The notes under the pieces were generated by a model. The model searched no databases, was not told the DNA's origin, and saw only the letters and a list, made by a program, of their open reading frames with translations. A stretch of DNA of 64,000 nucleotides from an uncultured Hyphomicrobiales bacterium. GTDB lineage: Bacteria > Pseudomonadota > Alphaproteobacteria > Rhizobiales > Beijerinckiaceae. The position numbers and the translations under genes are program-made. Of this stretch, positions 9,095 through 17,008 are shown piece by piece. How positions within the stretch are numbered: the stretch's first letter is position 1; each line of letters begins with the position of its first letter. The stretch covers positions 156,665-220,664 of the forward strand of contig CAINED010000021.1 in assembly GCA_903847605.1 (NCBI GenBank). The letters run 5' to 3'.

Positions 9095-10507
9095 ATGACG
9101 AAAACGCTTTACGACAAGCTTTGGGAGAGTCACGTCATCCGCACCTACGATGACGGCTCTGCCCTGCTATATGTCGACCGTCATCTCATGCATGAAGTCA
9201 GCACGCCGCAATCCTTCATCGCCATCGAAAAGAAGAACGGAACTCTGGCGCGTCCCGCCGCGAATCTCGCCGTGCCGGATCATGTTGTTCCTACAACCAG
9301 ACGCGACAAGCCCATCGCCGATCCGCTGGCGCGCGCACAGACGCAGCGCCTCGTCGAGAATGTGGCGCGGCACAAGGTTCCCTTCATTCCGCTGAACGAT
9401 CCGCGTCAGGGCATCGTACATGTCATCGGTCCCGAGCAGGGCTTCACTCTGCCCGGCATCGTGCTCGCCTGCGGCGACAGCCATACCTCGACGCATGGCG
9501 CATTCGGCTGCCTCGCCTTCGGCATCGGCGCATCCGAATGCGGGATCGTCATGGCGACGCAAGCGATACGTCAGCAACGCGCGCGCACGATGCGCGTGAA
9601 TATCGCCGGTGAGCGCGGACCATTCATCAACGCCAAGGATATCGCGCTCGCGCTGATCGCACGCATCGGCGCGAACGGCGCGGCCGGCCACGCCGTCGAA
9701 TATGCAGGGCCCGTCATCTCCGCCATGCCGATGGCCGAGCGCATGACGCTTTGCAACATGTCCATCGAAGCCGGCGCGCGGGTCGGCATGATTGCACCGG
9801 ATGAAACGACGTTCGCCTATCTCGAGGGCCGGCCGATGGCGCCCACGGGCGAGATGTGGCGTCGCGCCATCGATTACTGGCGCACCCTGTCCTCCGATGC
9901 CGACGCCGCGTTCGATCGCGAAATCACGCTCGATATCTCCAGCGTCGAACCTTACGTCACATGGGGCACGTCGCCGGAAGACGCGCTTCCCATTGGCGGC
10001 CGCGTTCCTTCACCCGATGAAGTCGCCGAGCCGACACGACGTACCAGGCGCGAACGCGCGCTCGCCTATATGGGTCTGAAGCCGGGCACACGGCTTGAAG
10101 ACATCGGCATCGATGTCGTCTTCATCGGCTCGTGCACCAACAGCCGTATCGAGGATCTGCGCGCCGCAGCGGCGGTTGTCGAAGGCCGGCGCGTTGCAAA
10201 AGGTGTGAAGGCCATCGTCGTGCCCGGCTCGGGTCTCGTTTGCGAACAGGCGGAGCGCGAAGGCCTTGCGCAGGCCTTCCTCAATGCCGGCTTCGAATGG
10301 CGGCAGCCCGGCTGCTCCATGTGCGTCGGCATGAATGGCGATACGCTTTCGCCGGGCCAGCGGTCAGCCTCCACATCCAATCGCAACTTCGAGGGACGGC
10401 AGGGCATCGGCGGGCGCACTCATCTCATGAGTCCAGCCATGGCCGCCGCAGCAGCCATCACCGGCCATCTCACCGACGTGCGCAAACTGGCGGCGACACG
10501 CGCATGA
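9095..10507 (+). CDS. aconitase/LeuC-like hydro-lyase, large subunit
   Basis: 470-residue [4Fe-4S] large subunit of the isopropylmalate isomerase/maleate hydratase group. It shows [14 protein letters not shown] (125-138) and cluster cysteines in GSCTNS (C347) and CSMC (C407, C410). The start at 9095 is used because [10 protein letters not shown] matches LeuC N-termini and AGG lies before it. The stop overlaps the small-subunit start (ATGA). A leucine role is less likely than catabolism because the neighbours are a KKCGH lyase and an amidase, not leuA or leuB; known catabolic relatives hydrate maleate, citraconate or dimethylmaleate. The substrate is inferred. Confidence 0.87.
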   Translation: MTKTLYDKLWESHVIRTYDDGSALLYVDRHLMHEVSTPQSFIAIEKKNGTLARPAANLAVPDHVVPTTRRDKPIADPLARAQTQRLVENVARHKVPFIPLNDPRQGIVHVIGPEQGFTLPGIVLACGDSHTSTHGAFGCLAFGIGASECGIVMATQAIRQQRARTMRVNIAGERGPFINAKDIALALIARIGANGAAGHAVEYAGPVISAMPMAERMTLCNMSIEAGARVGMIAPDETTFAYLEGRPMAPTGEMWRRAIDYWRTLSSDADAAFDREITLDISSVEPYVTWGTSPEDALPIGGRVPSPDEVAEPTRRTRRERALAYMGLKPGTRLEDIGIDVVFIGSCTNSRIEDLRAAAAVVEGRRVAKGVKAIVVPGSGLVCEQAEREGLAQAFLNAGFEWRQPGCSMCVGMNGDTLSPGQRSASTSNRNFEGRQGIGGRTHLMSPAMAAAAAITGHLTDVRKLAATRA

Positions 10508-11124
10508 CACCATTCACGACACTCGAATCCGTTGCCGCCTTTCTGCCCGAGCAGAATGTCGACACCGACGCGATCTATCCCGCGCGCTATCTTCTGCTGA
10601 TGGAGCGCGACGGTCTCGGCCCCTATCTTTTTCGCGACCGGCGCTATCTCGGCGACAATAAGCGCAACGACGGTTTCGTGCTCGACCGCGAGCCCTTCAC
10701 GCAAGCGCAAGTGCTGATTGCGGGCTCCGGCTTTGGCTGCGGTTCGAGCCGCGAACAGGCGGTGTGGGCGCTGACCGGTTTTGGCATTCGCTGCGTGATC
10801 GCGCCGAGCTTCGGCGAAATCTTTGCCGGCAATGCGGTCAAGAACGGCTTGCTCACGATCACCCTGCCCGAAGACATCGTTATGCAACTCGGCGCGGCCG
10901 CCGAACGCCGCGCGGTGTTCCGCATCGATCTTGAGACGCGCGAAGTGCATGTGGATGGCGAGAGGGTCGCATCCATCGACATTGGCGACAATCGGCGCGC
11001 GGCCCTGTTGAACGGATGGGACGAGACGGACATAGTGCTACGAGAGGACGGCGAGGCCATCGCAGCCTTCGAGGCGCAGCATCGCATCGCCCAGCCCTGG
11101 CTTTTTCAGGAAGCGGATACATGA
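10504..11124 (+). CDS. aconitase/LeuD-like hydro-lyase, small subunit
   Basis: 206-residue swivel-domain partner of the preceding subunit, with the family's [13 protein letters not shown] opening and the substrate-binding loop [17 protein letters not shown] near residue 77. The start codon overlaps the stop of the large-subunit gene and its own stop overlaps the next start, both as ATGA, so the three genes are translationally coupled. Like its partner it is probably a catabolic maleate-type hydratase rather than isopropylmalate isomerase. Confidence 0.87.
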   Translation: MTPFTTLESVAAFLPEQNVDTDAIYPARYLLLMERDGLGPYLFRDRRYLGDNKRNDGFVLDREPFTQAQVLIAGSGFGCGSSREQAVWALTGFGIRCVIAPSFGEIFAGNAVKNGLLTITLPEDIVMQLGAAAERRAVFRIDLETREVHVDGERVASIDIGDNRRAALLNGWDETDIVLREDGEAIAAFEAQHRIAQPWLFQEADT

Positions 11125-11765
11125 GCGAAGACCTGATCGAAAACTACAAGCGCGCTTTCGGCCGCAGCGTCGGTTTCGGTGAGAGACCCGCGCTCGTGCT
11201 CGTCGACTTCGCCAAGGCCTATTTCGATCCAGCCTGCGAACTTTATGCCGGCGTCGAGAATGCACTTGCATCGGCCCTGCGCATTCGCGCGGCGGCGCGC
11301 GAAGCCGGCATTCTCGTGGCGCTGACGGAAGTCGTCTATCAGGATGGCGGCATCAACGGCGGACGCTTTTATGAGAAGTCGAAGCCGCTGCATAATTTCA
11401 TCAAGGGCCGCAAGACCGCGGAATTCGCCGATGGCCTCGTTCCCTATCCCGACGAGATCATCGTCTCCAAGCAATATCCGAGCGCCTTCTTCGGCACGTC
11501 GCTCGCGCCGACATTGACGGCCAACGGCATCGACAGTGTCATCCTCACAGGGCTTTCGACGAGCGGCTGCGTGCGCGCGAGTTGCGTGGATTCGATGTCA
11601 TATGGTTTCCGCACCATCGTGGTTGCCGACGCCTGCGGCGATCGCCATCCCGCGCCGCATGAAGCCAATCTCTTCGACATGAATGCGAAATATGCCGATG
11701 TCGTCTCGGAATCCGATGTGCTGACGTATCTGGCGGGTTTGCGCGCGAAGCGTGCGTCTTCATAA
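11121..11765 (+). CDS. isochorismatase-fold amidohydrolase, maleamate/N-carbamoylsarcosine amidase-like
   Basis: 214-residue cysteine hydrolase with the full triad: Asp29 (VLVDFAKAY), Lys117 (IVSKQYPS) and Cys150 (LSTSGCVRAS). The TSGCVRAS loop is shared with maleamate amidohydrolase (NicF) and N-carbamoylsarcosine amidase, which release ammonia from half-amides or carbamoyl compounds. It is coupled to the LeuD-like gene by ATGA, so its diacid product could feed the hydro-lyase directly. A paralogue with the same partner gene lies at 39920-40627. Half-amide hydrolysis is favoured, exact substrate unknown. Confidence 0.85.
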   Translation: MSEDLIENYKRAFGRSVGFGERPALVLVDFAKAYFDPACELYAGVENALASALRIRAAAREAGILVALTEVVYQDGGINGGRFYEKSKPLHNFIKGRKTAEFADGLVPYPDEIIVSKQYPSAFFGTSLAPTLTANGIDSVILTGLSTSGCVRASCVDSMSYGFRTIVVADACGDRHPAPHEANLFDMNAKYADVVSESDVLTYLAGLRAKRASS

Positions 11766-11798
11766 CATCCAGGACACAGAGAAAGCGGGGAGTTGAAC

Positions 11799-12704
11799 AT
11801 GGATTACGATTTCGTTCCGATTTCGAAGCGCAAGCCCTTACGATGGCCGAACGGCAAGCGCATGGCCATCATGCTGACCAATAATCTCGAACATTGGGAC
11901 AAGGTGCGCGAATCGCCGAAGCCCTATTACCCCGGCGGCCCTGGCATTATCGGCGGCGACCTGCCCGGCAATGTCTACGATAATCCCAACTTCACCTGGC
12001 GCGAATACGGCCAGCGCGTCGGCATCTGGCGGATCATGGATGTGTTCGATGCCTACGGCGTGCCCTCGACCTGCACGGTCAATGCAAAGACCTGCATCGA
12101 GCGGCGAGAGATCGTCGATGCCGCACTGGAGCGCGGCTGGGAACTCGTCGCGCACAACTATGTGCAATCGGACCTGCTCACCGATTTCATGTTCGACGAG
12201 GCGAAGGAGCGCGAGGTCATCCGCGAGACATTGCGCGTCTATAAGGATGTCGTCGGCAAGCCGGCGAAAGGCTGGCTCTCGTCCTCGCTGCGCTCGACGC
12301 TGAACACCATCGACATCATTGCGGAGGAAGGCCTGATCTTCATCACCGACCTTCTCAACGATGACCAGCCCTATCTCGTGAAGACGAAAAGCGGCAAGCC
12401 GATGGTGTCGATCCCCTATACGTCGGAGGTGAACGACTTCACGGTCTTCATGCGGCAGGGCATGGATTGCGACGGCGCCTTCAAGGTGTTCAAGGAACAG
12501 TTCGACTGGCTTTATGCCGAAAGCGCCAAGAGCGGCCGCTTCATGAATATCGGACTGCATCCGCATGTCATCGGCCAGCCCTTCCGCATTCGCGCGCTGC
12601 GCGATTTCCTCGCCTATGTGAAGCAGTTCGACGATATCTGGTTCGCCACACGCGAGGAAATCGCCGAGTGGTATCTGAAAAACCACCAGAGCCACATTGG
12701 TTGA
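11799..12704 (+). CDS. polysaccharide-deacetylase-fold hydrolase, PuuE/cyclic-imidase-like
   Basis: 301-residue NodB-fold metal hydrolase without signal peptide, hence cytoplasmic and not a cell-wall deacetylase. Seen motifs are LTNNLEHWD near residue 28, ELVAHNYVQSD near 115 and GLHPHVIGQPFRI near 255. Relatives include the PuuE-type allantoinase and, from memory and unverified, a cyclic-imide hydrolase of about 293 residues from Pseudomonas putida YZ-26. Opening of a cyclic imide or ureide would provide the half-amide for the preceding amidase. The ATG at 11799 follows GCGGGGAG; the in-frame TTG at 11793 is less likely. Last gene of the operon. Confidence 0.82.
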   Translation: MDYDFVPISKRKPLRWPNGKRMAIMLTNNLEHWDKVRESPKPYYPGGPGIIGGDLPGNVYDNPNFTWREYGQRVGIWRIMDVFDAYGVPSTCTVNAKTCIERREIVDAALERGWELVAHNYVQSDLLTDFMFDEAKEREVIRETLRVYKDVVGKPAKGWLSSSLRSTLNTIDIIAEEGLIFITDLLNDDQPYLVKTKSGKPMVSIPYTSEVNDFTVFMRQGMDCDGAFKVFKEQFDWLYAESAKSGRFMNIGLHPHVIGQPFRIRALRDFLAYVKQFDDIWFATREEIAEWYLKNHQSHIG

Positions 12705-12709
12705 TGTCC

Positions 12710-12739
12710 GGCTGGCCGGATGACGCCATTCGGTCAGCC
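12710..12739. terminator. inverted repeat between convergent genes
   Basis: GGCTGGCCG (12710-12718) can pair with CGGTCAGCC (12731-12739) with one wobble. It lies in the 84-bp gap between convergent operons, but no T-run follows, so termination is only a suggestion. Confidence 0.3.
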
Positions 12740-12788
12740 AGATCCCGCGAGAAGACAGAAATTTTCTGAATTTCGTATCGCTACGAAG

Positions 12789-14078
12789 TCACATCCCTAC
12801 TGGCCTTCCCGCCGCAGCCACCAGAAGCTTCTTCCCATCGAACATGCGTTTGGCGACGCGGTTGACCTCGTCGAGCGTCACCGCAGCAATCAGGCCATTA
12901 CGCTGATCGAGAAATTCGACCGGATAATCTTCGACCTGCAGCGAGACGAGATTGCCGGCGATCTTGGTCGACGTATCGAAGCGCAGGGCATAGGAGCCGA
13001 TCAGGTATTTCTTCGCCTTTTCGAGCTCGTCCGCCGTGGGCCCATCCTTCACGAGGCGGGCGATCTGTTCTTCAATTACCGAGATCGATTCTGCGGCGCG
13101 CTCGTTCTTCGTGGACGTGCCGCCGGAGAACAGCGCCGCCTTGTTGTAATTATGCAGATGGCTCCAGACGGAATAGGCGAGGCCGCGGACTTCTCGCACT
13201 TCCTGGAACAGCCAGGACGAGAACGTGCCGCCGCCGAGAATGTGATTGACGACGATGGCCGTCATGTAATCGGGATCCTTGCGCGGGATCCCCGGCAGGC
13301 TGAAGCGGATTGCCGTTTGCGGCACATCGAGGTCGACCACCGTGCGCGCACCGGAGGACGGTTCGATTTCCGGAACGTCCGCAACATCCGGATTTTCAGG
13401 CAGGTCGCCGAAAACCTTGTCGATATATGCCGTCAGACGCGCTGCATCGATCGCGCCAACTGCCGCGATGCGAAGGTTGCCGCGCGCCATGATTTTCCGA
13501 TGCAGTGACGCGATGTCTTCGCGCGCTATCGCCGGCACCGTTTCGAGATCGCCGCTCACCGGATTGGCGTAGGGATGGGCGGGAAATGCAGCGCGCCGCC
13601 ACGCGCGGCCTGCGAGTGCGTCGGGATCGTTGGCCTCGTGCTTGAGGCCGGCAACTGTCTGGGCCTTTACGCGTTCGATCGCATCGGCGTCGAAGCGCGG
13701 CTTGTTGACGGCGAGCTGCACCAGGTCGAAAGCGCTATCGACATGACGCGACAGCGTCTTGAGATCGCCGCTCAGCGTGTCATGTCCCGCGTGGAACGAG
13801 AGTTCCACTGCCTTGTCGTCGAGCGCGCGATGGAACGCATCGGAATCGAGATCCCCCGCGCCTTCGTCGAGCAGGGCGGAGAGCATGTTCGTAGCGCCCG
13901 CCTTGCCGGCGGGATCGTTGGTCGCGCCCGCCTTGAAGGCGAAGTCGAAGGCGACGAGTGGAACGGCGTAATCCTCGACCAACCACGCTTTAATGCCGCG
14001 TGGCGTGACGATCTGTTGAACCTTGCTGGCGCGCGAAGGCGCAGAAGGCTTTTCCGTAATGGGCGCGTGGGCGGTCAT
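12789..14078 (-). CDS. M16-family peptidase-like protein, non-catalytic partner
   Basis: 429 residues with the M16 fold (GIKAWLVEDYAVPLVAF opening, later RFSLPGIPRKDPDY) but without the HxxEH zinc motif: the equivalent segment reads GATNMLSALLDEG. Such subunits pair with a catalytic M16 protein, as in the PqqF-like or processing-peptidase-like heterodimers. The gene follows the HFLEH-containing partner by 26 bp on the same strand. The start at 14078 is the first ATG giving the family N-terminus. A role in periplasmic or cytoplasmic peptide turnover is inferred from family only. Confidence 0.88.
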   Translation of the reverse strand: MTAHAPITEKPSAPSRASKVQQIVTPRGIKAWLVEDYAVPLVAFDFAFKAGATNDPAGKAGATNMLSALLDEGAGDLDSDAFHRALDDKAVELSFHAGHDTLSGDLKTLSRHVDSAFDLVQLAVNKPRFDADAIERVKAQTVAGLKHEANDPDALAGRAWRRAAFPAHPYANPVSGDLETVPAIAREDIASLHRKIMARGNLRIAAVGAIDAARLTAYIDKVFGDLPENPDVADVPEIEPSSGARTVVDLDVPQTAIRFSLPGIPRKDPDYMTAIVVNHILGGGTFSSWLFQEVREVRGLAYSVWSHLHNYNKAALFSGGTSTKNERAAESISVIEEQIARLVKDGPTADELEKAKKYLIGSYALRFDTSTKIAGNLVSLQVEDYPVEFLDQRNGLIAAVTLDEVNRVAKRMFDGKKLLVAAAGRPVGM

Positions 14079-14104
14079 GAATGCGCTTTCGATAAAGGTT
14101 GACG

Positions 14105-15460
14105 TCAGGCAGCCGCGACTTCTTCGCGCTGCAGAAGAAATCCGGTGACGGAGCGTTGATCCTGCAACCAGCGCGCAGCGGCGAGTTTCACCTGATCCGC
14201 GGTCACGGCATCCATGCGCTCGGGCCATTCCTGAATGTCCTTCACGCCGACGCCGGTCGTCAGCGACGAGCCGTACCAGCGTGCGAGCGAGGCCTGCGAA
14301 TCCTGCGCATAGACAGCATCGGCGATGAGACGGGTCTTGGAGCGTGCGAGGTCGGCATCGTTGACGCCGTTCTTTGCAACATCGGCAACAACGGCGCACA
14401 TGGCGTCATCGAGCTGTTCGAGCGAAACCTCCGGCGACGGCACGCCGTAAACGAAGAAGCGCGTATCGTCGAGCGACTGACCCCAGTAATAGGCGCCTGC
14501 TGCGACGGCGATCTTGTCGTCGACGACGAGCTTTTTATAGAGCAGGCTCGTCGGCCCGCCACCGAGAAGATGACCGAGAATTTCCAGCGCCTCGGCTTCG
14601 CCCGGTCCCGCGGTCGCGTAGGAGGGCACGAGATAGACACGCTGCGCGCTCGGCTGCTCGACCTTTTCGTCCGAGAGCCTCACGAGACGATGCGCACGAG
14701 CCGGCGGCTCCTGCGGACGCACGCGCATCGGCGCGTCGCCGCTCGCGGGGATCTTGCCGTAGGTCTGTTCCGCAAGCGCGCGAACCTCGTCCGCCTCGAC
14801 ATCGCCCGCGACGATCAGGATCGCGTTTTGCGGGGTGTAGAAGCGCCTGTAATAGGCGATCGCATCCTCGCGATTGAGGCTTTCGATCTCGTGCTGCCAG
14901 CCGATGATCGGCTTGCCATAGGGGTGATGCGTGAAGAGCGCAGCCTGCACGGCTTCGCTCAACTGCTGCGAGGGATCGTTGTCGGTGCGCATGCGGCGCT
15001 CTTCGAGCACGACGTCGCGCTCGGGCGTCACGACTTCGTCCGACAGAACGAGATTGGTCATGCGGTCGGCCTCGAATTCCATCATCACGCCGAGATGTTC
15101 TTTCGGCGTGCGCTGGTAATAGGCCGTGAAATCGTAGGAGGTGAAAGCGTTCTCCTGACCGCCGAGTTCGGCGATGACTTCGGAGAATTGGCCCTTGGGA
15201 TGGCGTTCCGTGCCCTTGAACATCAGGTGTTCAAGGAAATGCGCGATCCCGGACTTCATCTGCGGGTCATCGGCCGCGCCGTTACGATACCACACCATAT
15301 GCGTCGCGACCGGGGCGCGGCGGTCGGGAATCACAACCACGTCCATGCCGTTGCCGAGCTTGAAGGTCGAAATCGCCGGCCCCTTCGAATGGGCTCCGGC
15401 ATCGGCGCCGGGCGTCAGGCCGTTGGAAGATACGGACGGTGAAGCGGTCTGGGCGGGCAT
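14105..15460 (-). CDS. M16-family zinc metallopeptidase
   Basis: 451-residue pitrilysin-like peptidase with the inverted zinc motif HFLEH (H74, E77, H78) and the downstream glutamate in VVLEERRMR near residue 150. Its order with the non-catalytic partner and then, upstream, a secreted protein, lspA and ileS is one I associate with Rhizobiales. No clear signal peptide is seen. It likely forms a heterodimer with the next product. Confidence 0.9.
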   Translation of the reverse strand: MPAQTASPSVSSNGLTPGADAGAHSKGPAISTFKLGNGMDVVVIPDRRAPVATHMVWYRNGAADDPQMKSGIAHFLEHLMFKGTERHPKGQFSEVIAELGGQENAFTSYDFTAYYQRTPKEHLGVMMEFEADRMTNLVLSDEVVTPERDVVLEERRMRTDNDPSQQLSEAVQAALFTHHPYGKPIIGWQHEIESLNREDAIAYYRRFYTPQNAILIVAGDVEADEVRALAEQTYGKIPASGDAPMRVRPQEPPARAHRLVRLSDEKVEQPSAQRVYLVPSYATAGPGEAEALEILGHLLGGGPTSLLYKKLVVDDKIAVAAGAYYWGQSLDDTRFFVYGVPSPEVSLEQLDDAMCAVVADVAKNGVNDADLARSKTRLIADAVYAQDSQASLARWYGSSLTTGVGVKDIQEWPERMDAVTADQVKLAAARWLQDQRSVTGFLLQREEVAAA

Positions 15461-15575
15461 GTCTGTCCAATCCGTTGTGCCGATAGAGGGCGTTTCCCGA
15501 TTCGCGCCGGTCGCCGGCGCGTTGCGAAGTGTGCTCTATATAGGCGAGCCGCAGCGCGCCGTCAGCGGCAACAGG

Positions 15576-15621
15576 GGCATGCCCCGAAAAAGTTGCCCGA
15601 CTTTTTCGAAAAGGGCATGCC
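15576..15621. repeat. intergenic palindromic element
   Basis: Two nested perfect arms: GGCATGCCC (15576-15584) pairs with GGGCATGCC (15613-15621), and CGAAAAAGT (15585-15593) pairs with ACTTTTTCG (15600-15608), with a 6-base loop and a 4-base AAAA bulge. It resembles the small GC-capped palindromes dispersed in Rhizobiales intergenic regions. It sits upstream of the M16 pair. Confidence 0.6.
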
Positions 15622-15641
15622 GATCTATAGTCAGGATAAAC

Positions 15642-15668
15642 AAAAACCGCGCGGGCAGGCCCGCGCGG
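15642..15668 (-). terminator. Rho-independent terminator of the ileS-lspA transcript
   Basis: A perfect 10-bp GC stem (15647-15656 with 15659-15668, 2-base apex) is followed on the minus strand by TTTTTG. It lies 30 bases beyond the stop of the secreted-protein gene. Confidence 0.85.
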
Positions 15669-15698
15669 CGTGTCGAATCGGGAAATGCCCGGTCGCTA

Positions 15699-16403
15699 TC
15701 AGTCGACCTGACGGGCCCGGCGCTGCTCTTCGCGAAGCTGGGCGCGGGCGTCGCCGAGATTGACCTCCTCGCGCACTTCGAACGTGTACCTCTGGGACTT
15801 CTTCGCCGTGCGATAGCCCTTCGGCGGATCGGTGAGACGCCCGCGCGGCGGCTCCTGCCCGGCGACAAGGTCGCGCGTGGTATCGGGCGCGGACGACGTC
15901 GTCTTCATCACGCGCCAGAATTCCGTGGGATTGCAGAGTTCGCCGAGGTCGCCATTCTGGCAGCTTTCCCGCCGGGGATCGCGCGGGGCGTTCTGCTGCA
16001 GGCGGCCGATGGTGCGAATTTCATGCGCGCTCATGGCGCCCATACGGTGGTCGTTGTCGGCGGCCAGCGGACGCGGCCCGCCACCGTTACGGCCGACGCG
16101 CTGGAGATCGTAATCCTTCGGCCATGCCGGATTGCGTTGCGCGACAGGGGCCGCGGGCGGCGGAAGTTGCGTGCTGGGTGGCAGCACCAGCGGGGCGCGC
16201 TCGCGATAATCGATACGGGGCTGCTCCTCGCCGCCGCCAAGCCCGAAACCAATGCCTGCGCCGAGGAGGCCTTTCACGGTCTCGAAAATGTTCTGGTCGC
16301 CGTCGTCGAGCGCGAGCGCCGGGGTGGAGGCTCCAAAGCCCAGGAACAGCGCGGCGCCGGCGGCCAGCAGGGCCTTTCGGGCGGTCGATGTACGATGGTT
16401 CAT
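15699..16403 (-). CDS. conserved secreted protein of unknown function
   Basis: 234 residues beginning with a Sec signal (MNHRTSTARKALLAAG, likely cut after ALA near residue 32), then a glycine-rich patch (GLLGAGIGFGLGGG), a proline-rich linker and a charged C-terminal region ending in an Arg/Glu-rich helix. There are only two cysteines in the mature part (near residue 160). The ATG at 16403 is taken because the signal peptide starts there. It sits directly after lspA and I recall a similar protein in that place in other Rhizobiales, but no function is recognised. Confidence 0.75.
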   Translation of the reverse strand: MNHRTSTARKALLAAGAALFLGFGASTPALALDDGDQNIFETVKGLLGAGIGFGLGGGEEQPRIDYRERAPLVLPPSTQLPPPAAPVAQRNPAWPKDYDLQRVGRNGGGPRPLAADNDHRMGAMSAHEIRTIGRLQQNAPRDPRRESCQNGDLGELCNPTEFWRVMKTTSSAPDTTRDLVAGQEPPRGRLTDPPKGYRTAKKSQRYTFEVREEVNLGDARAQLREEQRRARQVD

Positions 16404-16501
16404 GCTCAGACCCTCTTGCTTCACGCGGGGCAGCGAGCCCTCAATTTCCGGCGAAATCGGGGCAACCTGGGGCAAATACATGAAAAACAGCCCGCGAACA
16501 G

Positions 16502-17008
16502 TCAATTCGAAGGTTCTGTTTCCTTTTTGCCACTGCCGAAGAATGAATCATACAGGAGCAGGGCCACCCCGGCAACAATCGCCACATCGGCGATGTTGAA
16601 GACATACCAGGACAGACGGCCCCAACGCTCCGTATCCAAATACAGATAGGCGAAGTCCGCCACCGCCCCGTAGACCGCCCGGTCGATGGCGTTGCCGATA
16701 GCGCCGCCGACGATCAGCCCGAGGCCGAGGCTCAGCAGCGGGGCGATCGAGCGCCACATCCACACCGCGAGCGCTATGGTCGCGGCGACCGTGAAAACGA
16801 ACAGGCCCCAGCGCGCCAGTTCGGTGTGGGCCTGGAACATCGAATAGGAGACGCCCCGGTTCCAGGTCATCACGAGATCGAAAAACGGCAGCACATGGAC
16901 GGGCTGCCGTCTCGCAATATCGAAAACATGCAGCAGCCAGACCTTGGAGGCCTGATCTGCAACGAGAGCGATGGCAGCGGCGATGAGACCGAGCTGTCGC
17001 GGCGTCAC
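16502..17008 (-). CDS. lspA: lipoprotein signal peptidase (signal peptidase II)
   Basis: 168-residue inner-membrane aspartyl protease that removes the signal peptide of diacylglyceryl-prolipoproteins. Four membrane segments are visible, and the two catalytic aspartates lie in [10 protein letters not shown] and FNIADVAI. It starts with GTG at 17008, overlapping the ileS stop (GTGA), a classic translational coupling; longer upstream in-frame readings fall inside ile[13 protein letters not shown] matches the family's conserved N-R-G loop. Confidence 0.95.
   Translation of the reverse strand: MTPRQLGLIAAAIALVADQASKVWLLHVFDIARRQPVHVLPFFDLVMTWNRGVSYSMFQAHTELARWGLFVFTVAATIALAVWMWRSIAPLLSLGLGLIVGGAIGNAIDRAVYGAVADFAYLYLDTERWGRLSWYVFNIADVAIVAGVALLLYDSFFGSGKKETEPSN

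Noticed and set aside
9095..11124. Ordinary leucine biosynthesis leuCD
   Set aside because: Possible by sequence family, but the genes are embedded by ATGA overlap between a KKCGH lyase and an amidase with no leuA or leuB, so catabolic hydro-lyase is the better reading.
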